From: Progne subis subis
Lineage: Eukaryota; Chordata; Aves; Passeriformes; Hirundinidae
DNA length: 64,000 nt
NCBI GenBank assembly: GCA_022316685.1
Contig: JAKJHU010000075.1
Coordinates: 1,488,001-1,552,000, forward strand
Direction of reading: 5' to 3'
Position 1 is the first letter of the stretch. The number at the start of each line of letters is the position of its first letter. A model generated the notes under the pieces. It was not told the DNA's origin. It ran no database searches and saw only the letters and a program-made list of their open reading frames with translations. The position numbers and the translations under genes are program-made. Positions 1-13,655 of this stretch are shown here, in pieces.

Positions 1-3000
1 GTCTCAGAAGATAACACTTACCTGTTTGACTACAAATTAGCTGGAACCTCTCTGATGGCAGATAGTACTGAAAGATTTCTCTACATACTCCGAGTATCAG
101 AGTTGGGCAAGGCAATGGCTAATTTGAAGCAGATGAAATCAAAAGAAGTGCTTCCCCAGTCAAAAAAATCCAGCTTTTCTCTTCTCTTTTGAACTATCCA
201 CACATATATAACAAAACTGGTTAAACTTGTCAAAACTCTTCTGTGTACCCCATGCAGGTCATGGTGATTGAGATGTCATGCTCTCTATGAATAATAATGT
301 CCATTCAAGGTTATGATGTTTGAATATCAGAGAAATTTTCTGTGTGTAGATCTGGTTGACAGTTAAAATTGGCAAAAGTAAAATGGAAAACACATTATCT
401 TTCATTAACTACTGGAGAAATAAAAACATCCTGTGAGGAAGTAAAAGAGAAGAAGCTATGTTGCTGTGTTGCTTATAGAGGTTAATATTCCCTTAGGAAG
501 TACCCAGTACTTTGCTCTAAGATCAGCTGGAACTTCCTTAGGGTCCCACACTTAAGTAGCCTTCCCCCCACTTGAAACTCATCTCTGCATTTCTGGAGAT
601 GTCCTGACTATTCTGAAATGTGAGACTATAAATCCAAGTTTTGTTATTTGTTAGGATACTGTCAGACTTTGAAAGAGATTAAAGATGAGCAACTGTTCAC
701 GACATGTGTGTCCTGCAGTAGAAGCATTAACCAGGCTCATTAAGCTATAGCTAATGACAACATGTGGAAAATTTATTTCCAAATTAAGCCAGCAGCATAT
801 GGAGATTATAACTCATTCAAACTCAATTTGAGCAATATCTATCCCAATAATAAGTTAGTAAAGAGAAGAGAAAATTCTGATCAGTGTATGAATGAAGTTA
901 CATCTGAATAGGTATTTTAAATATTTTATTTCTTGTCCAAAGATGCAGAACATATGCATGTAAGAAATCCCTCCAAAGGAATAATTCAAGTAACTATTAA
1001 AATACTGGAAATAATATTTGAATGTAGTTTAAAAAAAAGGACCAAAAACCCTTTAAAACTCTCAATCCATAAATGTTTTCAATGCCTTTCCCTATATAAC
1101 AAACTGGACTATATTCTGTAAACTATAAAAGGGGGAAAAATATATGTACGGATAAGTAACATAGGAGTGAATTCTTGGTAGTGAATGCTCCTGTGTTTTT
1201 CCAGTATTATGGATGTCCTTGTGACAGTATGGCCACTCCCCTGTGTAGGTGGCTGCTGGGGCACTGGGTCACTGCAGGGTGGCCCTGCTGGTGCTGGGGC
1301 TCTGCCATTGCACAGGGAGCTTGGCAGGGGTGAGCTGCACTTGCTTTCTAAGTGTTTGCTGTGGGAAGGCTGGCACTGAGGGCTACAACTGATCTCATTC
1401 TAAAATAAAACTCATTTCAACTACATTGCATAATCTGTCATGTGAGAGAGCTCCTGCATTGAGGCCCTTCAGCCCAAGGGTCAATAAGGTGCCCACTTGC
1501 CAAAAGCACCCATAAGATGCCTGTTGAGGTCATGCAAAATTTGGGTGAATTTATATGATTATTCAGTATTTTCTTGCCTGTGCCCTGTAAGTATGGGCAA
1601 ACATTGTTCCTTCCCCTGCCTTTGATTACAACCCTCAACTGCAAGAATATGCTGAAGCTTGTGGGAGGAAAGGGCATTTTATTAGCCATTCAGAAATGTT
1701 TTCACCCTCTTTTGAGCATTTCTTATGATCACTCTTGAGGAAAAACTGACCTTTCCAGTCAAATCCACCAAATGGAGCAGCACCATGAAGCCTTTTTGTA
1801 TTTTTTGCACTTTTTTTACCTCTGCTGGATTAGCTTTCTTTTCAGACTTGGTAGGCACACACTTGTGAAATTTTGATGCACTGAAATTCTTATGCAGGCA
1901 GGATGTAATTAATTATTGCAGTTCTTTTGGCGTAAGAATATTATCAGAAGAACCTTTTTTTACCCCATTAATTTACTTGATTACTTCCAGCTTTGTTCAT
2001 ATTTATACTAGTTGAAAACCTTTGTCTGAACATGCATTGAATTACTCTGAGCAGAACTACCTCTTTAGGTTAATAATTTTCTGGTAATGTCTTTTGTTAG
2101 AAGAGATTGGGTAAGAGAATGATAAGCTACTGAAACATTTTTCTGAAAAAATGAAAAACATTTAAACAAAGTCTGAATTTTGAGTAGTTTTAAATGCGTT
2201 CTTCCTCTGCGTAAATCACTTAGCATACTCTCACTTGAAACATAATTTTTCTGTCAAATATGTCACTACTACACTTTAGGAAAAAAAAAAAAAACAACCA
2301 AAAAACCACCAGCAAATAAAACCAATTTGCAGTTCTAGTATTAAGTATCATAATACTTCATTTCAACAGTGAAGGCTTCAGATTTCAACGTTAATTATCA
2401 AAATATCAAACATATCACAAATATCACAATATCAAAATAATTTTGAATAAATTAGGGAAGTTATTTTAGTCTAGTTTTTGCATTTGTGGTGTGCAGAATT
2501 AAGTGTTTGCAGGATAGGGATACAAGTAAATTGTTGTGTTACAGGTACATGACTGTCACAAGTTACAAATTCAGATGTGGGACAGCTTATTTTGTAATGG
2601 CTCTGATTATAGTTTGCAATGAAATTGTCGCTCCAAGGAAGAAAACAACAGAAGGTAAAGAAGGGGTTGCTTGTTTGTTCACATAGTTTGTTTTGGGTTT
2701 TTTTCTGACAATTTGTAAGTGTGTTAGGAACCCTGGTTCACCCTGAGGTTCAGGACTGGAGTGCCTCATTGAATGACTCCTGCTTGCAGAACAGACTGAC
2801 TCTGGTGTCACGTGTTTTCCTTGGAGGAACTCATTTCCTTCCCGAGGAGGTCTGCAAGGTCAGGCAAATAAATATCCAATCTTGGAAGCTGCATGTCTCA
2901 AGGCTGCTCCCTCTGAGTTCTTCCTACAGAAGAACTCACTGGGAAAGTCTGTCATAAACTCCAGAGAATCTAGGTTCTTCCGTAATGGAAAACTGTCTTA

Positions 3001-3320
3001 GACTGGATGTGCCAGGTACAAGAGAAGTGTTTTGAAGCTTTGTTATCTTGTTTTCTAATACATTACAGATGTAATTTCAGTATTCCTGATTAAGATTCAG
3101 AAGTCATGTAATTCTTTTCTAGTGCTGTGAAGCAGTATCACTTTGGTAGTGGGAGTAAAAGGTGTCCTGTTCAGCCTTTAAAATTTGGCTCTATTACTAT
3201 TTTTGCTTTATATTATGTTTATAGTTATGTATCGAATTCTGGCCTCATGGGGACCACCAAAATCTCACATTGCTTCAACAAATTTTATTGAATTTTTAAA
3301 CTATTATTTATTGGGGTTTT

Positions 3321-3352
3321 TGGTTGGTTGGTTATTTATTTATTTATTTATT
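3321..3352. repeat. TTGG/TTTA microsatellite
   Basis: Three TTGG units run directly into five TTTA-type units. Confidence 0.88.
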
Positions 3353-4598
3353 ACTTATCATTGACAGTTTAGGATTTTTGTTACTTAGACTCTTAGCGCT
3401 GAAGGTATATTATGGGATAACTGAACTAATTTAACAAGCCTACTGCCACCAAAAATTGTACTTCCTGATGAGGTTGCTCTCCCTGTCTTTTCTGCATGCT
3501 GCTATCATCTCACTGGAGCAGGTTCAGTAGTTGTGCAACCCTTTGGTGATTCCCTGCATTTTCTGCTGGGTGCAAGCAGCCCCAACAGTGCAGTGATGCA
3601 GGCACACCTGAGGCGGGAGCACTGAGTCTGGTCCATTTTCTCCATCTTCAGGCACCCAGCAGTCTCCATGGTCTGCACAAGTGTAGTCTAGGAAGACTGC
3701 TGCCCCAGATGCTGATAGTAGATGCACAAATTAGGTGCCTTAAATACAATTTCCCAGCAGCTTAACAGTTTGTACAGTTGTTATAAATGCTGGCTTCTGT
3801 GCATCCACCATTTTCCCCCCTTCCTGTAGCAGTTCATCCCTACCTCCTCCTGTGCCCTGCTTGTTCAATCCCACCCTAGCTCTGCCAACTCTCAAGAGCA
3901 ATAAAAAAAACCAAACCAAAACAAAACAAAAAAACCTCTGCATAATAAGTGAATAATTTCCTGGATGTCTAGCAAGTTGAAATTATGCAATGATGGGTCA
4001 GATTTAGTCTGGTTCTGGCACAAAGTAAAGACAAGGATTTGACAGATTAGGACAGGAGGAAAAGTGATTGAATGAACTTTAAATATTATCCTAAGGAAGG
4101 AGCAGCAATTGGACCTACAGCCCTTAACAGAGTATAACAAAAGGGGATACAGCAACTTCTCGGTGCCCAGCTCTGTTAAGGGTTGTTCCCTTTATCAGCA
4201 TGGACTGGTTAAGATGTACAAATGTGACAGAATTTTAAGGAAGTTGAAAACAGAAATTTTCTTTTTCCTTGTGTTTTCAGTGGCCAGAAATTACTTTTAC
4301 CATTAAAATTACCAGTGTTGATAAACAAATAAAAATGAACTAGAGATACAAATGTGGTACTATAACTATATCTATGGAAAGACTTCTTTCAATACAAAAA
4401 TTCCCTGCAGAAGTTATGCCCCTCACATCATGTTGGCACTCTGGCAAAAGCTTCCAGTTTGAAGCTGAGGCTTTTATTTAGAATAGTGGCAGGAGAACAA
4501 GCTTGATCTTGAGAGGTTTTTATGCCCTAGCTGTGTATTTTGTCCTATAGTTAGGCTTCATGTCACCCCCTAACTTACTATAAATCCTCCAGAGAGTT

Positions 4599-4634
4599 AA
4601 AAAAAAAAAAAAAAAAAAACAAAAAAAAAAAAAA
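4599..4634. repeat. A-rich tract
   Basis: A21, one C, then A14. Confidence 0.95.
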
Positions 4635-5439
4635 ACCAAAAACCACAAATATTTCACAAAGCTGGCTTAAGTTTGAGCTTGGAAGTAGTAGTAGAAGTCA
4701 TTTGTTTTTGATTTCCTTGAGAACCATACTAGATTTCTGGTAGGGATATAATACTTTTCTGCAGAAAAGATTTATCAGTGAAAAATATGGGCAAGACTAA
4801 GGATTTTTATGTATTTATTTTGATTTATACAGATAACTGGAAATAGTCCTGTAATATTCTTTGAGATATAGTAGAATGGATCTGTCTGGTCATTCCCTTT
4901 TAACCACAAACCAGCAGGAGTTCAACAGCTGAGCTGCAACAGGTGTAGATACATCTGATTTTAAAAACTTTTGTCCGAGCTTTCCCACTTTCTCACAGAC
5001 TGCAGGATCAAATGGCCTTGGGAGTCAAGCTCACTGAAACCGGGCTATTCTAAACTAAATAAAGAGCAAATTCCAAAACACACCAGAGCTAATTTGCCAT
5101 TGTTTTCACCATCAACCATAATGAATCCTCATCAAATGAATGCAGCTGCTATGGTGCTGTATCCAAAATAATGTAATTAATTTGCTGCTTGGGGAATTTT
5201 AGAGTATAAATTTGGCAGAGACTCATTACTGGCAATTCAACAGCGAAGCATTTATAATCTTATCCAAAGAGGTGATCCTGTGTTCTGTCATTCTAAGAAC
5301 AGAAAGAGGAGAAACAGGACCGGGATGACAAATGGCCAGACCAAAATCTGAAACAAGAAACCGCAAGAACTTAAGGCTAATCCAAGCCATGCCGGAAAGC
5401 CTGTTGGGACGGCAAGGGGAGGACAGGATGAGAAAACTT

Positions 5440-5890
5440 GAATATGTTACATCAGAAAAATTCCCCACCACTCTCTGCAGTGACAGGGTCAACAAGGAAA
5501 GAGGGGCCACCGCAGGGAGCCTGCAGCAGCCGCAGCTTTGTCGCCATCAGGGTCAGAAGAGTCGCAACCGCTGATCAGGCAAGGGTCGCTCTGGGGCCTC
5601 GTGCTCAGAGCTGCCTCATCCTCCCTGCCCGCTCCCTTACAAAAACACTGAAACATTGCCCCCCTCTTCTGTCAGGGCGTGTGTGGATGCTTGGCTGGAG
5701 CTGCAACAATCTCCTCCATCTGGGGGAAGCAGCAATGTTGGCCTCTTGCGTGATGAATTTCCCAGAGCTGTCAGGACCCGGGCTGGCACAAGGAGAGTCA
5801 ACACACAGCTCAAGCAACTGTAAAAACTTCCGTGATGAACGCACCATTGTCTTTGCTGAGGCTGTTCAAGATCAAACAAACTGCCAGTAA
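5440..5890. other. GC-rich island of unknown origin
   Basis: About 450 bp clearly GC-richer than its flanks, with overlapping open frames of 80-150 codons on both strands. The predicted peptides show no domain or family motif. It could be an old LTR, a CpG-containing repeat or an unrecognised exon. Nothing in the sequence decides this. Confidence 0.35.
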
Positions 5891-6338
5891 AGTGCTGAGA
5901 GTTGTGATGAAGTGACTACTACAATCGTTTTTGTGATTACAAAACTAAAACTAAAACTGGGGTCGCCCAGTCTCATGAGAAAGCAAGCTGTGTTTCTAAT
6001 TTGTTTTAAAAGTGAAGGCAAATTTAATTCTAATTTTCATTTTGGCCAAATCTGAGCCTTTAAAAGTTTATGTTTAATAAACCTTCATATGCCCATTCTA
6101 ATTAAGCTTACAGAAAAAACTGCAGCTTAGAGCTTACTTTAGTTTAACAACGTTTGTGTTCCTTTATATGCTAAACAAATCTCCTGGGATTTGTTTTTCC
6201 AATATGAGTATTCACTATTATGGCTTCATAATTGGATATCCATCAATATTTAATATTACATGTCCCTAAAAGTGTTACCTAACACTTCAGCTCAGGGATG
6301 GCTGATCAGATGAGGACAACAGAGTTTTTCACATTAAC

Positions 6339-6392
6339 TTTTTTTTTTCTTTTTTCTTCTTTTTTTTTTTTTTTTTTCCCCCCTTTTTTTTT
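6339..6392. repeat. T/C-rich tract
   Basis: Long T runs with a few C, including a short CCCCCC block at about 6378-6383. Confidence 0.9.
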
Positions 6393-7559
6393 ATTCCTTA
6401 GTGCATAGCAGTTACTGCCAAATTTGCAGAAGTAACAGCTGCCAGCAGAAGTAATTGAAAACGGGGATTGGGGAAATGGACAGTGAAATTTCAGTTTTGA
6501 TGAAGACCAAAATAAATATTTTGCTGAAGATAGAAAGAAAATGTTGAGATTAAAGATCAACATGTTCAATAGTAAAGTTCCCAGAACAACTTAACAGCTC
6601 TGATGTAGAAAGAACATAAAAAATAGTAAGAGGAAAGAGTTCAAAGTCAGGTGGGAATTTCTATTATGTGTATATACTTGGAGAAAAACTGTATTTTAAG
6701 ACTTGGAAAAAAAAAAACATGAGCCTGCTATATCCGTCTCTTGCTCAGTATTGACCAATGAACATCCTTTGTAAGGAAATAGAAAATAGTTATTAGATCT
6801 AACATATGACCTCAGGTGAGTGCTCTAGAAACATAAATCTACTCTAGCAACAGACTGATGTCTCCTGAGTTTGAACTGCCACAAAGGGAAGTTAAAGACA
6901 AAAAGGCAGAGGTGATATTTGTAGATTCGTCATGGATGTCATGAGTTTCATTTTTTTATGCAGCTTTGCAACCCCAAAGCTATATGAGCTCTAGAAAAAC
7001 AAATATTCATGCCTTCTTAGGGGTTTGTCAAATGACAGAGTGCTGGCAATCTTAGTGAGAGGCTGAAACAATTTGTTGCCAAGTTGTTTCAGCTCACAAT
7101 AAGCCTTACAGTTATCCTGGATTTCATATGCAATATCTTCATCATTGCTGGAGACAATTAAGTGCCTCTATCCTGTGCCATACACCCAAAAATGTTGTAG
7201 CACTTGCTTAGCAACTTCACTGTGATTTTTTCCACATTGTTGGTGACTTCAGCTTTGGCCTCTGGTCAGATTATTTGGCTGCGGTAAAACTGTGTAAAGT
7301 TACTGAGAAAATGCTGGCATAATCTTGAACTTAATGGAAGGATCAGACTGGCCTTATCCTGCAATTTAGTCAACAGAGTTGGGTAACATTTTTAGTAACT
7401 GCAAATTCATCACAAATGGAGTTTTGATCCTAAAGCTGTTTCCACTTTTTAGTAGAATGGTAGAATTTGTTTGAGGTAAGGAAAAGGTAGCCTGGAGGTA
7501 AACTCTAATCATGTTACTCTTCTTTTACTCACTAACTCAGGGATTGTGGAATTTTGGTT

Positions 7560-7935
7560 TTTGATCTCATCATGAGGGTCTTGGAAACAACCCCTCCCCC
7601 TGCAAAAGGACAGTGTCTCTGAGGAGACACTGAGGAGCTGGAGGAAATTTGGAGTGAGCTCTTCTTTTTTCTGGCCCCATCTCTTGGGCCCAGCCAGCCA
7701 GAGGTGATGGGCTCTGCGGTCCTCAGCCTGCTGCTGGGCTGCTCTGGCCCACAAAGTCCCCAGCAGCACACAGCCTTGGCACTGACAGCTTTAACAGAGG
7801 CATCATTGTCCATCTTTGCCCTCCTGTCTTGGTTGTCCGTAGAGCCTGGAGGTTCATTCTCTCCCAGAGAAATGGGAACCCCAGGTCAAGTTTGTGCTCT
7901 TCGCAGTCCAGGGCAGGGACCAAAGAAACAGCCAC
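7560..7935. other. GC-richer patch of unknown origin
   Basis: Several overlapping frames of 70-104 codons on both strands without domain signatures, in a patch with words such as GGCCCCATCTCTTGGGCCCA. No gene or repeat family is recognised. Confidence 0.3.
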
Positions 7936-10334
7936 CTTTTGTTTCCAGTATTTCAGTTTGGCTGCTGACCCAGAAAATCGGTTGCAGTCACAGCCTTACA
8001 CAGTGCAGAATCAGTTAATATTCAGTATGAAAATGAGTATGACTGGCCCATATGGAGCTTAGACACCTGCAGAGGTTGCTTTCTCTGTACTGCCTTACTT
8101 AGCTCTTTATAGTCCTTTACATTCTCCAAATGAATCTAGTTCTCTTTGCAAGTTTATTTAAAACAGAGATGTAGTGAGTTTAGAGAATACCTTTTTTTTT
8201 TTCTTTTTTCCTTTTTGGCACAGTAGTTTTACAGACTGGTCTTAGATGAAGTTCAACTAATTTATGTAGTAACAATAGTGAGCTGATATTTCCTCTGATA
8301 CTGAGATTTGGCAGAGAGGACCAGAAGGAAGTGTTTCAATCCAATATATAAGACAACAGTAAAAGGGAAAAAAGAGATTTCCTCTTTATTATGTGAGGAG
8401 AATAATATATTACAAATAATTTCCACCCATTAAAATGTTCTTTTGTTCTTGCAGCCTGGCTTGGGATTTGTGGTCAGTCCAGTTTTGATCACTGTAATAT
8501 CTTTGCAACATTCCATCTTTGTTTTTTCATATCCACAGCTTGCTTTTGCTTGTGTTCCATCTGATCCCAGCTGTTGACATTCAAAGATCATTAACCAGAA
8601 CACTTATTACTAAAGAGCAATGGTCAAAGTTTGGCCTATTCCAGCCCAGCTGCTGTGGCTGGATTTTTGTGGTCCTCAAATCCAGTCATATCTGGATAAC
8701 TCTGTCTTTAATCAACTGACCAACTGTAATTTAGTTGCAACACTGGTGGGCCAACTTCCTTAAACAGGGTTATTTCAATCATTTTTGTGTAATTTTGCAA
8801 ATCCTAAGGTTAAATCTCAGGTTTAGAAGCTTCCCACAGAGTTTGCAGAAATAACTTTGTGCTCTTCCATCAGCTTTTTCAGTGTTTGCTTGAGTTATCA
8901 CTCTGATCACTAGATTCTACATTTTGGCACTACGAATTAATAGTAACTGGAGAAAGAAGAAGGAAATATTTCATTGTTCTCTTTTTGTGTAACACCAGCA
9001 ACACAGCAATGTCAAAGAAGTTCATTAAGGCAGGTTTTCTTTACAGAAGCACACGGCTGCTTTTGCCTGGTTTATACTACAGGCATTAGGAAACTCTATT
9101 AGCAGCTCATCCCTGTGAGCATTATTTCAGCCTCAGAGCTCTGAAGGGCTTCTGTGGTTTGTGAACCACACGCTAAAGAAGACATGAATTGCTCAAAGGC
9201 TTCTCCACTGGAGGTGTGCCACGAAGCCCGATGTGTGTCTGATTGGGACACCGCCGGGCAGCGTGCAGTTAGACAGCAGAAGGGACCGGGAGAGATGCTG
9301 CCAAGTCCTCTGAAACACAACACCAGGTCCCTCAACATGGTAGAGGAGAGGGAGATTTTTGGATTCCAAGGTTTTCAGAACAATCAAGAAATGGCAGCAA
9401 GTACTGTGATGCCTCCGGAAAGGACTAATTCCCAACCACTGATTTTTGATAGCTTTAGAAAATGCCAAATGCCAAAAGACTGCTTCTCTCCTTTGTGTTT
9501 TCACATTCATTGTAGCTAAAATCAAGAAGCCTAGAGGTCTGAACACCAGACCATAGAGTAAAGTGCTGGAAATTAAAATTATCTGAATAACAAGCAATAT
9601 GAAAGAATTTGTGTTTCTGATTAGTTCAATTTTTTAATTGATTTATCTCCATTTAAACTAACTGCTGTCATAATAAACCTCTCTCTCTGAGAAGGAATGG
9701 GGTTTAATTTCTACAAGGACCCCTGTCTAAAATGTTATTTTCTGCTTTTTTTTCTTGTCTAAGTAGAAATTTTCAATGGCAAAATTTTGATCACAGAATA
9801 AAATTAGAATGGGCAATTTAAAACCTTATATTCAATAGTTATTATGTGTGAGCCAGGGGTCCATTCCCAATGAGAGATCTTCTCTCCTAAGTTAACCCTT
9901 TTCATGAGATACTGATACTTCAGTAGATTGTGGATAGCATTTATCCATTTCTGCAAAATAACAAGTGTAAGTGGAATTTCTTACTAGTGAGCAAGATACA
10001 GTACTAGTTTTTACTCAGTTTTTCATCCAAATTTAGCTTGTATACTAATAATGCACTTTTTCTGTGTAAACTCTCCATCAGGTCATAAGAAAGTTTTCTA
10101 ATAGCCTTGTCCATTCTGCTCAAGTGGATTTGACAAGTGAGAAGGGCTCAAGGAACCTGCTGTGGTTCCCTGAAGTTCATCACTATTCATGGTTCTGATG
10201 TAGTTTTCGTGCTCTAAGCCCTGAGCCTAATGAAAAGCTCCCATATACTCAGATTTTCTGAGGTGAGTCCTCTCCTGGTTTGCACAAACTTTTAAGGTCA
10301 GAATTTCCAGATGGTAACTCTAATGGCTCACATG

Positions 10335-10445
10335 CTTTAATGTAGACACTAACTACATTGTGTGTCTTCTAACTCAGTGACCAGATATAATAAGTCACTC
10401 CAGAAATTCAAATTCCTACTGAAATAGTGTTGCATGAATTGGAAA
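10335..10445 (+). repeat. Long inverted repeat, left arm
   Basis: This arm matches the reverse complement of 11187-11296 over about 110 bp. The inner 75 bp (10371-10445) differ at only 3 positions. The inner edge reads GTTGCATGAATTGGAAA, part of which (TGTTGCATGAATT) is repeated just inside at 10453-10465. The arms could be terminal inverted repeats of a non-autonomous DNA element or an inverted duplication. I do not recognise the family. Confidence 0.9.
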
Positions 10446-11186
10446 ATCCGTGTGTTGCATGAATTCGACTACTCTTCATTTGGTACCCTAAACATCCTTG
10501 GGATTTCCAACAATCACCACCCAGGTATGTGCATATTGCTCTTCACCTGTGCGTGAGAATTCTGATGCTGTCAGGACATCCCAGTCTTCTTGAACATGAA
10601 GCTTTATTATATATTCAGTTTCAACTGTGTAATAAGCCTTCAGAAGGTCCCTGGCAAGCGTCACACAGTGCCCACATGGCCTTTGCAGACCCAGAAATTC
10701 TATATACCTTCAATATTTCAGATTTGTTGAATATATAGCCAGTGTACAGAGCTTTTACATCAAGAAATTTTGCCTAGCAACAATTCTTCTATGTAACCCA
10801 ATCTCCTGACCCCCTGGATTGCCCATACTACAATAGACATAGGTGCAAAGAAAACCACCACCAACTTTGTAACTGCAATGAGGTTTTTGCATAGTAAAAG
10901 TGGTCCACTTTACTTTTGCTGGCTGACTTAACACTGTGTTGTTGCTTCACTAGAAGAACTGGCCCTGTTGAGGAAATCATTCTAGTGCATATTTAAAGCT
11001 TATATAAATGCCCTGCAAGGATATTGTTGTGTGGTGCAAGGAATTCTGGCACTAGGATATTGTGCATTTGATATTTATTTCATTCTTTTTTTCTCCATTT
11101 CATTCTTTTTATTTCATTCATAAACTGGTAGCCTACAAAGCTACGGTGAAAATAGTTGGAAAATATATCCTGTCTTCCTGTTAATG

Positions 11187-11296
11187 TTTCCAATTCATGC
11201 AACACTATTTCAGTAGGAATTTGAGTTTCTGGAATGACTTATTATATCTGGTCATTGAGTTATGAGACACAATATAGTTAAGTGTCTGCTTTAAAG
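11187..11296 (-). repeat. Long inverted repeat, right arm
   Basis: Reverse-complement partner of 10335-10445; the core is 11187-11261. The spacer between the cores is 741 bp (10446-11186) and codes for nothing recognised. Confidence 0.9.
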
Positions 11297-13039
11297 AACA
11301 AGGATAAATATCTCTTTAATTTTTTTTTTTTCCTTCTGAGACAGTATTCTTTCCTCCTGAGTTAAGATAAAGCTACTCAACTACTTTAAGTTTTGCAATA
11401 AGTAATGACATTTCTTTTGAGCATCCTAATACATATTTTGCTTTCAAATTTCATGTGAAAAAACAGTAATTGCTATATTTCAGAAATTCCTGGTTCTAAT
11501 ACAGATGCTTAGTAGTAAAATATAAATTATAATAATTTCATGCTTCTGAGACAAATATTAGGTGGGCCTATTAGTTATTTATTGACCTTTTATCTGGAAA
11601 ACATCAGGTTTCATGGTCCTGATGTTGATCTCTCCAAGTGTTATAACTTGCTGTTTATCTGAAGTGATAAAGTGATATCTGTTTATTTTTCTGATATCTA
11701 AATTAATAAGTGATATGTCTTGTTTTACTGTAATTTAAAAGCATTTGAAGATTTATATTTTGTTCAGACAATTTGTAAAAAACCATAAAATAGAGAAAGA
11801 GAGAAAAGAATGAAAATCAAACTACAGAATATGTAAGAAAAGAAAAGGTAAATATAAGCTGTGTAAAGGCCCCAGTCTTGTTCATGGAAATTGTGCTGTT
11901 CACTTAAATGGGAGCAGGAACTTGCCCTTTAGCAGAATGCCCTTTTGCTTACAAGACTTGGGACTGTCATTATGTAAAATGGTTTTGCGTATTTGCCATA
12001 TTCTTTTCATGTCACTTAAGAGCTAAAGAACCCCCAGGCTAGCATCAATGTCCAATAGAAGTTTTGTAAACCTTTTACTTTCAGCAACAATCTGCAGTCT
12101 GTTGCAGGTCTCATTCTGCTGTCAAAAAAAAGAGTCTTTAGTGAAGTTAAACATGAGCTGTTCATGTCTGAGAACTTGGCAGAGGATTAACACTGGAGTC
12201 ACAGTTCGGTGTCTGATGTACAATAGGTGATTTCACAAAGCACCTTTGCAATTTGACAGCTTTGTTTGCAGGAGGCCTCAGGATTCAACGAGCCTATAGT
12301 AAATTGTTTAACATTACCCCATAGAAACCTACCTCTGTAGGTCAAATCTAAAGTTAATTCAATGACAGTACTGCATGTTCTGTGCTGTTTTGGCCCTAAG
12401 AGTACAGCAGGAGACATATAGCTCAACTCAGTACACATTTCAGGGAATATAGACATGACATTTAATGAGAAACTTTCAAATTACTTTTGTTAACCTAAAA
12501 AAAAAAAAAAAAATTATCCAAAATCACCAAATTAAATCTTACTGTAAATACTGTGGGTTATGCTTAGGAAATCAGAACTAACACCACCCTGGATTTTTCT
12601 ACTCTGGTTGTAACCTCTTAAAAGTACCATCCAGTTTTTAGCATAAATTTTTAGTGAAGATTGCAGTATCTATATTGTGTGCTTTTGAGGTTGGTGGCTG
12701 AGCTGAAGAAAATGGAATGAAGGCTGCACAATATCAGGGACACTGAGAAGGAGTTGGGCAGCTGGTTCCAAGTGCAGTCTGCAGGGGACCCACAGCCCAT
12801 GGACAGACAGGCAAACACCCCCTTCCAGCACACAGAGAGGGGCAGTAATGGAGAAGAGTGGAAGTTTGAACAGGCAAGGACCTGCAGGAGGAAGAGACTT
12901 TCCCCTGAAGGCTGAGGTGTGTCACAGAACTACTTCACTGCTACGGAGAGTAAACACCTGTCAGATCAGGATTGCTGCTGGAAGTGAGTAAGGCAGCTCC
13001 ATCTGCTCCCCGTGTAACCACCTGTGCAGCTGAGAAAAG

Positions 13040-13655
13040 GGGGCTGGTGACAGCGGTGGGTGACTCTTCTGCCACGTACAGAGGGAGGCACCCATGGGTT
13101 CGAGAGAGAGGCGCTGCTTGCCGGGGTTTGTGTCACGGGTGTCACTGACAGAGCGCCAACCTATGCACAGCCCCTGCTGCTGTTGCTTCACATTGGTACC
13201 GGCCAGGAGCAGCTGGAGGGGGTCCAGAGGGGATCACAAAAATGGTCAGAGGGCTGGAGCACCACAACTATGCAGACAGGCTGGGAGAACTGGGGCTGTT
13301 CAGCCTGGAGAAGAGAAACTCTGGGTAGACGTTAGATCAGCCTTCCAGTATCTAATGGGAGCCTATGGGAAAGCTGGAGAGGGACTTTTTACCAGGGCTA
13401 TGTAGTGATAGGATGAAGGAAACGGCTTTAAACTGAGAGTAGGTTTAGATTAGATATTAGGAAAAAATTCTTTTGTATGAGGTTGGTGAGACGCTGGAAG
13501 TTGTTGCCCATAGAAATTGTGGACCCTGCATTGCTGGAAGTGTTCAAAGCCAGGTTGGGCAGGGCTTTGAGTAACGTGGTCTAGTGAAGACGTCCCTGCC
13601 GATGGCAGGGAGGCTGGAACAAGATCCTTTCAAACCACTCCGTGATTCTGTGAAC
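13040..13655 (+). mobile_element. CR1 LINE copy, internally deleted (ORF1 esterase piece joined to ORF2 3' end)
   Basis: About 13045-13200 resembles the esterase part of CR1 ORF1: a VGDS-like serine motif at 13058-13069, then a stretch translating [10 protein letters not shown] (the family usually has HVGTND). From about 13205 the sequence switches to the C-terminal end of ORF2, with NCGCSAW/FSLE-like and AFQYLMGAYGKAGEGLFTRA remnants at 13310-13405. It ends in a CR1-type tail, ATTCTGTGAA, near 13655. Stops and frameshifts make it dead. The 5' limit is uncertain; homology may reach back to about 12700. CR1 is a non-LTR retrotransposon that is abundant in birds and usually 5'-truncated, so an ORF1-to-3'-end join is unusual. 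Confidence 0.85.

Larger units (their letters stand above)
1..5250. other. Unannotated intron block
   Basis: AT-rich intronic sequence. It holds a TTGG/TTTA microsatellite at 3321-3352, an ATATCAMA-like short tandem stretch at about 2395-2440, and A-rich runs at 2281-2294 and 4599-4634. No repeat family is recognised in the slightly GC-richer patches near 1230-1340, 2730-2860 and 3540-3700. Confidence 0.6.

Noticed and set aside
5438..5890. 150-codon open frame as a gene
   Set aside because: No domain, no splice context and overlapping frames on the other strand; explained by GC-rich composition.
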